Below the pieces are notes generated by a model, which worked only from the letters and a program-made list of their open reading frames with translations, was not told the origin of the DNA and searched no databases. The translations under genes were made by a program, and so were the position numbers. Below are positions 25,377 through 32,232 of a stretch of 51,235 nt of DNA, piece after piece (position 1 is the stretch's first letter; every line of letters begins with the position of its first letter). Source of the stretch: Gammaproteobacteria bacterium (GTDB lineage: Bacteria > Pseudomonadota > Gammaproteobacteria > Steroidobacterales > Steroidobacteraceae); contig JAIBJM010000010.1 of the NCBI GenBank assembly GCA_020029535.1, positions 1 through 51,235 on the forward strand, read 5' to 3'.

Positions 25377-25847
25377 ATGCTACCCAACGCAGAACCGATA
25401 CATCAATCACTCGAACTCTGTGTCGAACGTCTCGGAGATCCTGCTCCACTTATCTATCAGCGCTTCTTCTCGAAGTACCCGAATGCCGTGGAACTGTTCG
25501 GGGATGACCCTGACGATTCAATCAAGGGCCACATGATGGAGAAGATCTTCATGCTGCTGATGGAGCTGGCCGATGGCAGCATCAAGCCCCGGTTCTCGGC
25601 TTTCTGGGTGGCCGATCACGAGGTCTGGAAAGTCGAGCGCGCCATGATCTTCGACATGTTCGACATCATCGTCGGCACATTGCGGGAAGGCGTGGGCGAT
25701 GCCTGGACCGCGGACATGGAACGTGCATGGCAGGATCTGATTGCCAGCATGATTCCGGCCATCAATGCGGGCATGGGTTCTGCGTCCGGCGATGACAGTC
25801 CAGAACCAGTTGCGCCGCCTCAGCCCCGGTTTCAACGATGGTCATGA
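25377..25847 (+). CDS. Globin-like heme protein
   Basis: A 156-residue protein with globin layout: helix A/B VERLGDPAPLIYQRFFSKYP, an ELFG turn, H52 in the E-helix region, and H81 in a VADHEVWKV segment, a good candidate for the proximal F8 ligand (HxxxxV). The C-terminal helices end with WTADMERAWQDLI, followed by a Pro-rich tail. It has no reductase domain, so it would be a single-domain globin for O2, NO or redox sensing/storage. The start is one base after the 69-residue gene's stop. The last 86 bases overlap the convergent LOG gene. Confidence 0.7.
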   Translation: MLPNAEPIHQSLELCVERLGDPAPLIYQRFFSKYPNAVELFGDDPDDSIKGHMMEKIFMLLMELADGSIKPRFSAFWVADHEVWKVERAMIFDMFDIIVGTLREGVGDAWTADMERAWQDLIASMIPAINAGMGSASGDDSPEPVAPPQPRFQRWS

Positions 25848-26553
25848 GGTCGCGGTCCGCCGCGGAGATGAAGCCTTCGCTGACCAGATAATCGAAGTTC
25901 ACCGCACGCCGCCAGTGCTCCGCCCCCACCAGCACAATCGGAATGGGGTGGATCGTTTTCGACTGTACGAGATTCAGCGATTCGAACAGCTCATCGAGCG
26001 TGCCGTATCCACCTGGAAAGGCCACCAGCGCGCGGGCGCGCAGCAGGAAGTGCATCTTGCGCAGCGCGAAATAGTGGAAACGAAAGGCGAGCGACGGCGT
26101 GATCCAGGGATTCGGCTGTTGCTCCGTCGGCATCCGGATGTTGAAACCCACGCTGGGTGCGCCAGCCTCGGACGCGCCGCGATTGGCCGCTTCCATGATG
26201 CCCGAACCGCCGCCCGTGACGACGACAAGCTCGTGTCGATCCACACCGCCACAACCTTCGGCGAGGCATCTCGCCAGAGCGCGCGCCTCTTCGTAGTAGC
26301 GGCTCCAGGTCAGATCGGGCCGGGAGCCCGTAACCCGCGCTTCCTCCGGAGACTTGATCCGCGAGCCGCCGAACACCACCACAGTGGAATCGATCCGTTG
26401 GTTGCGAAGATGCAGATCGGCCCGCATGAACTCGAGCGCCAGGCGCGCGGCACGCGCCGAGTCGCTTTCCATGAATGGAGTGTCGTTCTCGGCCAGACGG
26501 TAGGTCGGACTTTCGAGAATCGCCTGGATTCGCTGCGCCAAATCAGAACTCAC
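25762..26553 (-). CDS. LOG family protein (lysine-decarboxylase-like, TIGR00730-type)
   Basis: A 263-residue Rossmann-like protein; GTG start at 26553 without a clear ribosome site. It has the FGGSRI strand, GGGSGIMEAANRGA and the diagnostic FPGGYGTLDELFE (PGGxGTxxE) motif. Well-studied relatives are cytokinin riboside 5'-monophosphate phosphoribohydrolases or PpnN-like nucleosidases that cleave nucleotide monophosphates; they do not decarboxylate lysine. It is longer than the minimal LOG at the N-terminus. Its 3' end overlaps the globin gene by 86 bases on the opposite strand. Confidence 0.87.
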   Translation of the reverse strand: MSSDLAQRIQAILESPTYRLAENDTPFMESDSARAARLALEFMRADLHLRNQRIDSTVVVFGGSRIKSPEEARVTGSRPDLTWSRYYEEARALARCLAEGCGGVDRHELVVVTGGGSGIMEAANRGASEAGAPSVGFNIRMPTEQQPNPWITPSLAFRFHYFALRKMHFLLRARALVAFPGGYGTLDELFESLNLVQSKTIHPIPIVLVGAEHWRRAVNFDYLVSEGFISAADRDLMTIVETGAEAAQLVLDCHRRTQNPCPH

Positions 26554-26610
26554 AGGGCCAGAATGCCCTGTGACTGGTCATGGAAACATACGTATTAGTA
26601 CCGACACTGC

Positions 26611-27324
26611 TCACGACCGCAGTTTTTTCTTCAGGAAGTGGAACGCTCCAAGACTCAGGGCAACAAGGACGAGCCCCAGGCTCAGAACCACGCCGCTGCG
26701 ACGTTCGACAAAACCCGCACCGACGTAGACCGTGATAACGGCATAGGGCAATTCTGCCAATCCCAATGCCAGCAGATACTTCGGGAAACTGTAGCGCACC
26801 AGCCCGAGCACGTATCCCGGGATTTCGGAAGGCAGCGCCAGCTGGAACAGCAGCACCAGGCCGAAGGGTGCCGTCCGTTGAACCCTGTCTTCCAGCCAGC
26901 GCAGCGCCGCTTCGGCGGTGAGCCAGCGCAGCGCAGCGCGACCGAGCCAGCGGCCGATGCCGTACGAACACATGCCACCCAGAATCCAGCCCGCCCACAG
27001 CAACAGCATGCTGAGCGGTTCGCCCCAGGTGAAGACCGCCACCGGGACGACCACCGCGACGGACACAAATGCCAGCGTTGCCGACACGGCGGCAAATGCC
27101 ACAAACAACGCCGCCCCTGCCAGCGGATGACGGGTAATCGCATCCTGGGTGGCCGCAAGCACTTGAATGAGCGCTGCATGCAATGCATCGGAGGTGGCCA
27201 GCAGCGCGAGGACCACGCACAGGAATGCCAGAATCGCGGCCCGGCGCCATACCATGCCACGCTGCTCCGGTAGATCGGCTGTGGGCATATCTGTCTGCAT
27301 GAACCCTGCCCTATTCTGCTCCAT
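26611..27324 (-). CDS. TVP38/TMEM64 (VTT-domain, DedA-like) membrane protein
   Basis: A 237-residue inner-membrane protein with about six hydrophobic segments. The VTT core is visible: AVVVPVAVFTWGEPLSM, a GxxxSYGIGRWLGR segment, and FGLVLLFQLALPSEIPGYVLGLVRYSFPKY, whose re-entrant loops and Pro-Gly turns define the family. VTT proteins are implicated in lipid flipping and membrane homeostasis. Start at ATG 27324; ATG 27300 is also possible. It lies 57 bases before the LOG gene on the same strand, so they may form an operon. Confidence 0.85.
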   Translation of the reverse strand: MEQNRAGFMQTDMPTADLPEQRGMVWRRAAILAFLCVVLALLATSDALHAALIQVLAATQDAITRHPLAGAALFVAFAAVSATLAFVSVAVVVPVAVFTWGEPLSMLLLWAGWILGGMCSYGIGRWLGRAALRWLTAEAALRWLEDRVQRTAPFGLVLLFQLALPSEIPGYVLGLVRYSFPKYLLALGLAELPYAVITVYVGAGFVERRSGVVLSLGLVLVALSLGAFHFLKKKLRS

Positions 27325-27370
27325 CGTCCGTCAGTGTGTTCGCGTCGGGGCGGAATTTACAGCACACATC

Positions 27371-27386
27371 AATCAAGTAGTTGATT
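27371..27386. repeat. Palindrome AATCAA-N4-TTGATT
   Basis: A perfect 6-bp inverted repeat with a 4-base centre in the 151-base gap upstream of the VTT-domain gene. It uses FNR-like half-sites, but in the everted order, so it is not an FNR box. It could be an operator for another dimeric regulator. Confidence 0.3.
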
Positions 27387-27475
27387 TCATTGCGACGGCC
27401 ATGTCTCGCGCCTCCATGCCGATGCTTCTTCGACGAGAGCGTCTTGTGATTGGCGGGCGGACCGCAAGAATTTCG

Positions 27476-27913
27476 TCAGCGCCGCAGGCGTTGTGCGCGG
27501 CCGCTCACGGCATGAATCGCGAGAATCGCGGCGAGCAGGATCGCGACGATGAGATGCGACAGGCTCGCGGAAAGCCCGAACATCTCATTCGAGACGTAAT
27601 TGATTGCGAGTCCGGTCAGCGCCAGAAGACCGAATGCGCTGAGCAGGGCAATCCCCGTGACCATTTGACGTCCCTTGCGCAAGCCCGTCTTTACATGCAC
27701 AGGGATCAGCATGCCAATCAGGACGGTCGCGGCGATCGCACTGGCTACATGCAGCGCCGCCGTTCCGCCATGCCAGCCGGGCGGCAGATGCAGCGGCACA
27801 TTCCATTCGAGTCGCAGCAGGAAAACACCGGGCACGAGCAGGAAGCCGCTCGCCCACAGCACCGCAAAGACCGACCACAGGACCGGCTGAAATCCACGTG
27901 AATAGCCGAGCAT
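27476..27913 (-). CDS. Membrane protein, candidate b-type cytochrome of a flavinylated redox module
   Basis: A 145-residue protein with four predicted membrane helices. Histidines sit on two of them in a bis-heme-like arrangement: H55 and H73 around helix 2, H120 and H134 on helix 4, plus H48 before helix 2. Small cytochrome-b-like membrane proteins (for example DUF4405 types) are known next to ApbE and FMN-binding genes and feed electrons to extracytosolic flavin. I could not place the family exactly, so heme binding is an inference. Last gene of the operon starting at 30210, 20 bases after ApbE. Confidence 0.6.
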   Translation of the reverse strand: MLGYSRGFQPVLWSVFAVLWASGFLLVPGVFLLRLEWNVPLHLPPGWHGGTAALHVASAIAATVLIGMLIPVHVKTGLRKGRQMVTGIALLSAFGLLALTGLAINYVSNEMFGLSASLSHLIVAILLAAILAIHAVSGRAQRLRR

Positions 27914-27933
27914 ATCGGGGTTCCGGCCTGGCT

Positions 27934-28764
27934 CTATTGCAGCGGCTGCGCTGACATCAGCCGGCCACCGAGCCGTGCGACAAGGTCACGTTGCAGCGCA
28001 GGTGGAGCTGTCGCGGCTACTTTGGTGAGTGCATCCGCACGCCAGGCGCGGCGCGCGACCACAGACCACAAACCGGAATCCACCTTTGCGCCTGCCTCGC
28101 CGACGATGAATCCGGGATACGACTCATCATCGACACTTGCTGCCCTCGACGTGGCAATCGCCGCGTCGCGCAGGTATCCGAGAGGCTGTAGTGTCCCATC
28201 GACGTCGCGCCGCGCAACAGGAAGTGACACCGGGCCGAAGGCGCGGATGTCTCCCCCCGCGTTGACCCAGCCCGCGCATATTCCGTGGCGTCGCAGCTCG
28301 CCAATCGCCAGGTCCACTCCATAGCCCTTGGCGATGCCGTCGAAGGTGATCCGGATCGGGCGATGAAGACGGAGGGTATGGTCGTGGAGTTCGATGTCCT
28401 CGCTTGTGCCTACCGCCACGAGATCCCGCGCCTCGTGATCGGGCAATCGCCCCTGCTGAACCAGGGCACCAGCAACGGTGTGATTGAAGAGCCCGTGGCT
28501 GGCTTGGCACATTCGCTGCGACAGGCGAAGAATATTGCGCATCAACGGCGACACTGAAATGGCCTTGCCCGGCCGGCGATGGATCCCGGAGAGCTCGCTC
28601 CCGGGATCCTGGAAGCTGAGCGCGTCCTGCACACGCTGCAGGACAGCGAACGCCGCGGTGATAGCCCGGCCGGCTTCCTCATCGGGATACACGCCGACTT
28701 CGACGAATGTGCCGAACAGCGGCCGCATGCGTCGAAGAAACGTCTGTTGCAAATTACTCGACAC
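27934..28764 (-). CDS. apbE: FAD:protein FMN transferase (ApbE family)
   Basis: A 276-residue ApbE-type flavin transferase that attaches FMN from FAD to a Thr of partner proteins outside the cytoplasm. The hallmark segments are present: PLFGTFVEVGV near the start, SPLMRNILRLSQRM..SHGLFNHTV, TFDGIAKGYGVDLAI (canonical DLGGIAKGYAVD) and AGWVNAGGDIRAFG. No signal peptide is obvious with the GTG start at 28764, which overlaps the FMN-binding gene by 11 bases; export or start may be misjudged. Its natural substrate is very likely the protein encoded just upstream. Confidence 0.88.
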   Translation of the reverse strand: MSSNLQQTFLRRMRPLFGTFVEVGVYPDEEAGRAITAAFAVLQRVQDALSFQDPGSELSGIHRRPGKAISVSPLMRNILRLSQRMCQASHGLFNHTVAGALVQQGRLPDHEARDLVAVGTSEDIELHDHTLRLHRPIRITFDGIAKGYGVDLAIGELRRHGICAGWVNAGGDIRAFGPVSLPVARRDVDGTLQPLGYLRDAAIATSRAASVDDESYPGFIVGEAGAKVDSGLWSVVARRAWRADALTKVAATAPPALQRDLVARLGGRLMSAQPLQ

Positions 28765-29299
28765 GAGCGAGCACCACCTGTTGCAAGGCCAAAAGCCGCT
28801 TCACGCCATTCGCGACGTTACGACATGAAAGCGTCGCTCCGGTGAGCAGTGGAATGTCGTCGCCAAGCTTGAAGCGATCCCTCGCAGTCTTGTCGCGAAA
28901 GGCCGCGCGCCATTGCGCATCGCGTACCTGGAAGCCATAGGTTTCTCGATAGGTCAGTATCTCGATGCCGACGACGTGACCCTCCGGGGACAAGCCCGCC
29001 GCATACGTGACAAATTCGTGCTTGCCCACCACCTCATCGATGACGAACCAGCCGAGAAGCCCGCCCGCCCGCTCGGCTCGCCAGATTTGCTGTCTGTTCC
29101 AGCGCTGCTTCACGCCGCTCAGCTTCGAGATCCGATCCTGCTGTGCCGGGTTGAGCTCGATGCTCGCATCGATGAAGCGCTCCGCCTGGGGAAAGAGCGC
29201 CTGCTGGGCCTGCTCGCGCGTCAGGTAGTCCGCGCACCATGCCGGCATCGCGGCGAGAGTCGCGGGCGCAAGTACGATAAATGAGGGAATCGGCCGCAC
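28754..29299 (-). CDS. Exported FMN-binding domain protein with flavinylation motif
   Basis: A 181-residue protein with a signal peptide (ending PAWCA; GTG start at 29299) and one FMN-binding domain. Residues 152-158 (LTGATLS) match the flavinylation consensus, so T156 would carry covalent FMN, placed there by the ApbE encoded next. The lipobox-like C22 (AWCA) could also be a lipidation site. It would act as a periplasmic electron carrier between the His-rich membrane protein and an acceptor outside. It follows the beta-barrel gene by eight bases. Confidence 0.82.
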   Translation of the reverse strand: MRPIPSFIVLAPATLAAMPAWCADYLTREQAQQALFPQAERFIDASIELNPAQQDRISKLSGVKQRWNRQQIWRAERAGGLLGWFVIDEVVGKHEFVTYAAGLSPEGHVVGIEILTYRETYGFQVRDAQWRAAFRDKTARDRFKLGDDIPLLTGATLSCRNVANGVKRLLALQQVVLARVE

Positions 29300-29307
29300 A
29301 GCAGCGA

Positions 29308-30210
29308 TCAGAAGTTGATGCCGAACTTCAAGCGGTATTCGGTCTTGGTCTTCTCGACCAGATGCAGATCGAAATCGCCCTGTTCAGGATAGGTCTCGCC
29401 ACCGCCCCGAAGTTGCGGCAACCAGATAAACGTTGCCCACCATTTCTGCGCGCCGTAGTGCAGGACAGGGCCAGCCTGCAGCGACCATCGCTCGAGGCCC
29501 ACTTCCGTTTCGTTCTCCTGTTCATAGAGCGCTTCGCCGCCGATGTACCAGTTCGGCGCGAAACGGTAGGACAGACCGGTGCTGCCAATCACCTCAACCT
29601 CCATCTCGGGTTCCGTCGGCCACTCGAAGCCGGGGGGCAGGTTCGCGATCTCCGAACGCTTGGCGCGAGTGGCTTCGATGCCGAAGTTGCCCGCCCAGAT
29701 CAGCTGTCCGTCCATGAAGTACTTCTGCGCAAGCAGCAACATTTCGAGGCTCAGCGTGCTCTTGTCGTGGCCGGAGTGAGGATCGACCGTCAGATGCGAG
29801 AGCGAGTTGTACAGTGAGAGGCCGAAGGAATGACTGGCGGGGCTCAGGAAGTTGTACTTGGTTTCGAGCTCCAGGCCCGAGAAGCGCAGACCGAGCTTCC
29901 TGTCGCCGGGCAAGTAGGCGTCGATCAGGATGCCTGAGGTATCGAGACTCATGCCTCGGAGATAAACGGCGGCGGCGAGCCGGTCGGTAAACCCGCGCTC
30001 GAACTCGAATGCGTAATCCGTGGCGCGGTAGTGTCCGCTGCCCTTGCCGGAGCGTTGCGTAGCGATCGCATAGAACTCGTTTGCTCCCTTCGGGAGCGGC
30101 TCCGCACCTTTCACATAGCCAAAGACTTGCTCGTCGGCTTGGCTGATCGGAGTCAGGCCCAAGGCAAGAAGTATCAGAAGAAGGGCGGAAAACAGCGTCG
30201 TTCTTGTCAC
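29308..30210 (-). CDS. Outer-membrane beta-barrel protein, DUF6662-like
   Basis: A 300-residue protein starting at GTG, with GGGAG six bases upstream. It has a signal peptide (cleavage near SQADE), a mature start EQVFGYVKGAEPLPKGANEF, and strands alternating in hydrophobicity to a C-terminal Phe (KFGINF), the mark of outer-membrane barrels. The mature start resembles the DUF6662 family, from memory. It is the first gene of a transcript with the FMN-binding protein, ApbE and the membrane protein, so it may form the outer-membrane part of an electron-transfer or iron-related route. Function unknown. Confidence 0.72.
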   Translation of the reverse strand: MTRTTLFSALLLILLALGLTPISQADEQVFGYVKGAEPLPKGANEFYAIATQRSGKGSGHYRATDYAFEFERGFTDRLAAAVYLRGMSLDTSGILIDAYLPGDRKLGLRFSGLELETKYNFLSPASHSFGLSLYNSLSHLTVDPHSGHDKSTLSLEMLLLAQKYFMDGQLIWAGNFGIEATRAKRSEIANLPPGFEWPTEPEMEVEVIGSTGLSYRFAPNWYIGGEALYEQENETEVGLERWSLQAGPVLHYGAQKWWATFIWLPQLRGGGETYPEQGDFDLHLVEKTKTEYRLKFGINF

Positions 30211-30257
30211 GGATACTCCCTAGCATTTGTTATCAATCGGGAACAGGATACGAATAG

Positions 30258-30276
30258 TAGTGATTCTCATTAAGAA
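30258..30276. promoter_or_regulatory. Fur-box-like element between the flavinylation operon and the hybrid kinase
   Basis: On the minus strand the element contains AATGAGAATCA, ten of eleven bases of the core of the Fur consensus, and about 13 of 19 overall by hand alignment. It lies about 50 bases upstream of the beta-barrel gene start and 110 bases upstream of the kinase start. Iron control of the operon would make sense for a flavin-based reductase route. Hand-scored only. Confidence 0.4.
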
Positions 30277-30388
30277 TGGCAACGATCATTACGCCCAAGC
30301 CCAGAGCGCCAAGCCCCATTCCGGTGACTTCGCGTCTGGGCAGCATCTGCAATACTCTTTCTCTGAAAGCCCGCACCGACCGCAATCC

Positions 30389-31909
30389 ATGCCCCGACAT
30401 TCCCCGCCCGAGCTTTTCGAGAACCTGGTGGAGTTCGCTCCCGACGCGCTGCTGGTAGTCGATGCCGGCGGCACTATTGTTCTCGCCAACCGCACGGCCC
30501 AGGATCTCTTCGGTTTCACTGACCTTGAGCTGATCGGCTGCGCGATCGAGCGGCTGATCCCCGAACGCCTGCGGCAGGCCCATACCCGGCATCGCACGCA
30601 ATACGCAGAAAACCTGCGCACCCGCGAGATGGGTGCAGCCGCCTCCCAGCTGCTGGCGACGCGCAAGGATGGATCGGAGTTTCCTGTCGAAATCCGGCTG
30701 TCGCCGATCGTAGTCGGGAGCAACACCTTCGTGGCAGCGGCTGTCCGCGATGTCACCGACCGGCGCCACGCAGCCCAGGTACTGCAGGCCGCGCAGATGG
30801 AAGCCGACCGTGCCAACGCCGCCAAAAGCCGCTTCCTTGCGACGGCGAGCCACGACCTGCGCCAGCCACTGCAGACCCTGCAACTCCTGAACGCAACCTT
30901 GCAGGAACAGATCGCCGAACCGGGTGCGCGGGAACTGCTGGTCCGGGAGCGCGAGGCGCTCGATGCCATGGCGCACCTGCTCAATGCGCTGCTGGATATC
31001 AGCAAACTGGAGGCCGGCAGCATCAAACCGGACCTCGAGGACGTCAGCGTGGCGGAAATCTTCGAGGGGCTGCATCGGGAATTCGATTCGATCGCGCGTG
31101 CGCGCGGGCTCACGCTGTCGATCCAGGCGACCCCGCACTACATCAGGACTGACCGCACGCTTTTCCGGCAATTGCTGGAAAATCTGGTCGGCAACGCCAT
31201 CAAATACACTGAGGCCGGCAGCGTCCGTTTATCGTCGTCGCTGTCCCGATCCAGCGGGCTTTCGATCATGGTCGCGGACACCGGCATCGGCATTGCACCC
31301 GACCATCTGGGCTCGATCTTCGATGAGTACTATCAGGTGAGCCGCAGCCGGCGCCGGGGCGTGGGATTGGGACTGGCGATCGTCAAACGCGTCGCGGCCA
31401 TGCTCGATATTTCGATCGAAGTGCAATCCGAGCTGGGTCGGGGCACGCAATTCCAGATCGGCGTACCGGCGGAGCGGATTTCCAGCACGGCTCCGGCTCG
31501 GCCAACGGCCGCGAAGGCAGCGACGCAGCCGAAAGCCGGAACAGGCGCCGTCATCCTGCTGATTGAAGACGACGACGCCGTGCGCGCGGCAACCGATTTC
31601 TACCTCAAAGCCGTTGGCCATACTTCGATTGCGACGGCCAGCATTTCCCACGCCGAGCGCGCGGTGCAGGCTGCCGAACGCCTGCCCGATCTCATCATCA
31701 GCGATTACCACCTGAATCAGGGCGAGACCGGCATCGACGCCATTGCGCGCCTGCGAACCATTACGCAACGGACCTTGCCTGCCTTGCTCCTCAGCGGCGA
31801 TACCTCCGCCACCGTGCGCGACCTTGCGCAGATGCAGGCCTGTCGCGTCCTGAGCAAGCCCGTCGACATCAAGGAACTGAGCCTCGCCATCGCGGAGCTG
31901 CTGCAGTAA
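30389..31909 (+). CDS. Hybrid PAS-sensor histidine kinase with C-terminal receiver
   Basis: A 506-residue cytoplasmic sensor. PAS domain at about 5-125 (FAPDALLVVDAGGTIVLANR, DVTDRRHA). Unlike the FixL PAS at 44716, it lacks the Arg pair of a heme-oxygen sensor. HisKA H155 in ASHDLRQPLQTLQ, HATPase N-box VGNAIKYTEAG, G-boxes DTGIGI and GVGLGLAIV. A linker rich in Ala/Pro leads to a receiver domain (390-506) with D439 in ISDYHLN and Lys in LSKPVD. Start at ATG 30389; upstream in-frame codons are not typical coding. Divergent from the flavinylation operon, which it may control. Confidence 0.88.
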   Translation: MPRHSPPELFENLVEFAPDALLVVDAGGTIVLANRTAQDLFGFTDLELIGCAIERLIPERLRQAHTRHRTQYAENLRTREMGAAASQLLATRKDGSEFPVEIRLSPIVVGSNTFVAAAVRDVTDRRHAAQVLQAAQMEADRANAAKSRFLATASHDLRQPLQTLQLLNATLQEQIAEPGARELLVREREALDAMAHLLNALLDISKLEAGSIKPDLEDVSVAEIFEGLHREFDSIARARGLTLSIQATPHYIRTDRTLFRQLLENLVGNAIKYTEAGSVRLSSSLSRSSGLSIMVADTGIGIAPDHLGSIFDEYYQVSRSRRRGVGLGLAIVKRVAAMLDISIEVQSELGRGTQFQIGVPAERISSTAPARPTAAKAATQPKAGTGAVILLIEDDDAVRAATDFYLKAVGHTSIATASISHAERAVQAAERLPDLIISDYHLNQGETGIDAIARLRTITQRTLPALLLSGDTSATVRDLAQMQACRVLSKPVDIKELSLAIAELLQ

Positions 31910-31928
31910 GGGGCGTCGCGGAGGGACC

Positions 31929-32183
31929 TCAGGAATCCCCCCCGATCTGGCGTCGCGGGCTGGCGCGCTCAGTACGCTTCGCCGCTTTCTCCGGCGGGGA
32001 CCAGGGCTGGCCGGTGCGTTCCTCGATGTAGCGTCGCAGCAGGCGGCGAACAACCTGCGAAGGCGTCGCATCCTCTTCGGCGCACAGGCGCTCGAACAGC
32101 GCTTTCTTGCGAGGGTCGATCAGGATCGTCAGTCGTGCCGTGCGGTCTTCGAGGGTCAAGGTCCATACCCCGAGGCATGCCAT
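31929..32183 (-). CDS. Ribbon-helix-helix (CopG-type) protein
   Basis: An 84-residue protein with one RHH unit: strand RLTILIDPRKKALFERL followed by two helices with ATPSQVVRRLLRRYIEERTG, then a basic tail. RHH dimers bind DNA through the strand. No toxin gene is adjacent on the same strand. It lies divergent from the Ehr-type complex with 49 bases between starts, so it may regulate that operon or itself. It converges with the hybrid kinase, 19 bases apart. Confidence 0.75.
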   Translation of the reverse strand: MACLGVWTLTLEDRTARLTILIDPRKKALFERLCAEEDATPSQVVRRLLRRYIEERTGQPWSPPEKAAKRTERASPRRQIGGDS

Positions 32184-32232
32184 TTCAGTTACATGAGATT
32201 ATAATCCAACGCACACCCAAGTAGCAGCCTCT

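Noticed and set aside
27371-27386. FNR/Anr box upstream of the VTT-domain gene
   Set aside because: The half-sites are in the everted order (ATCAA-N4-TTGAT), the opposite of an FNR site.
30389-30760. Heme-binding oxygen sensor in the hybrid kinase PAS domain
   Set aside because: A His occurs at a similar place, but the two Arg residues needed for FixL-type O2 sensing are not in register.
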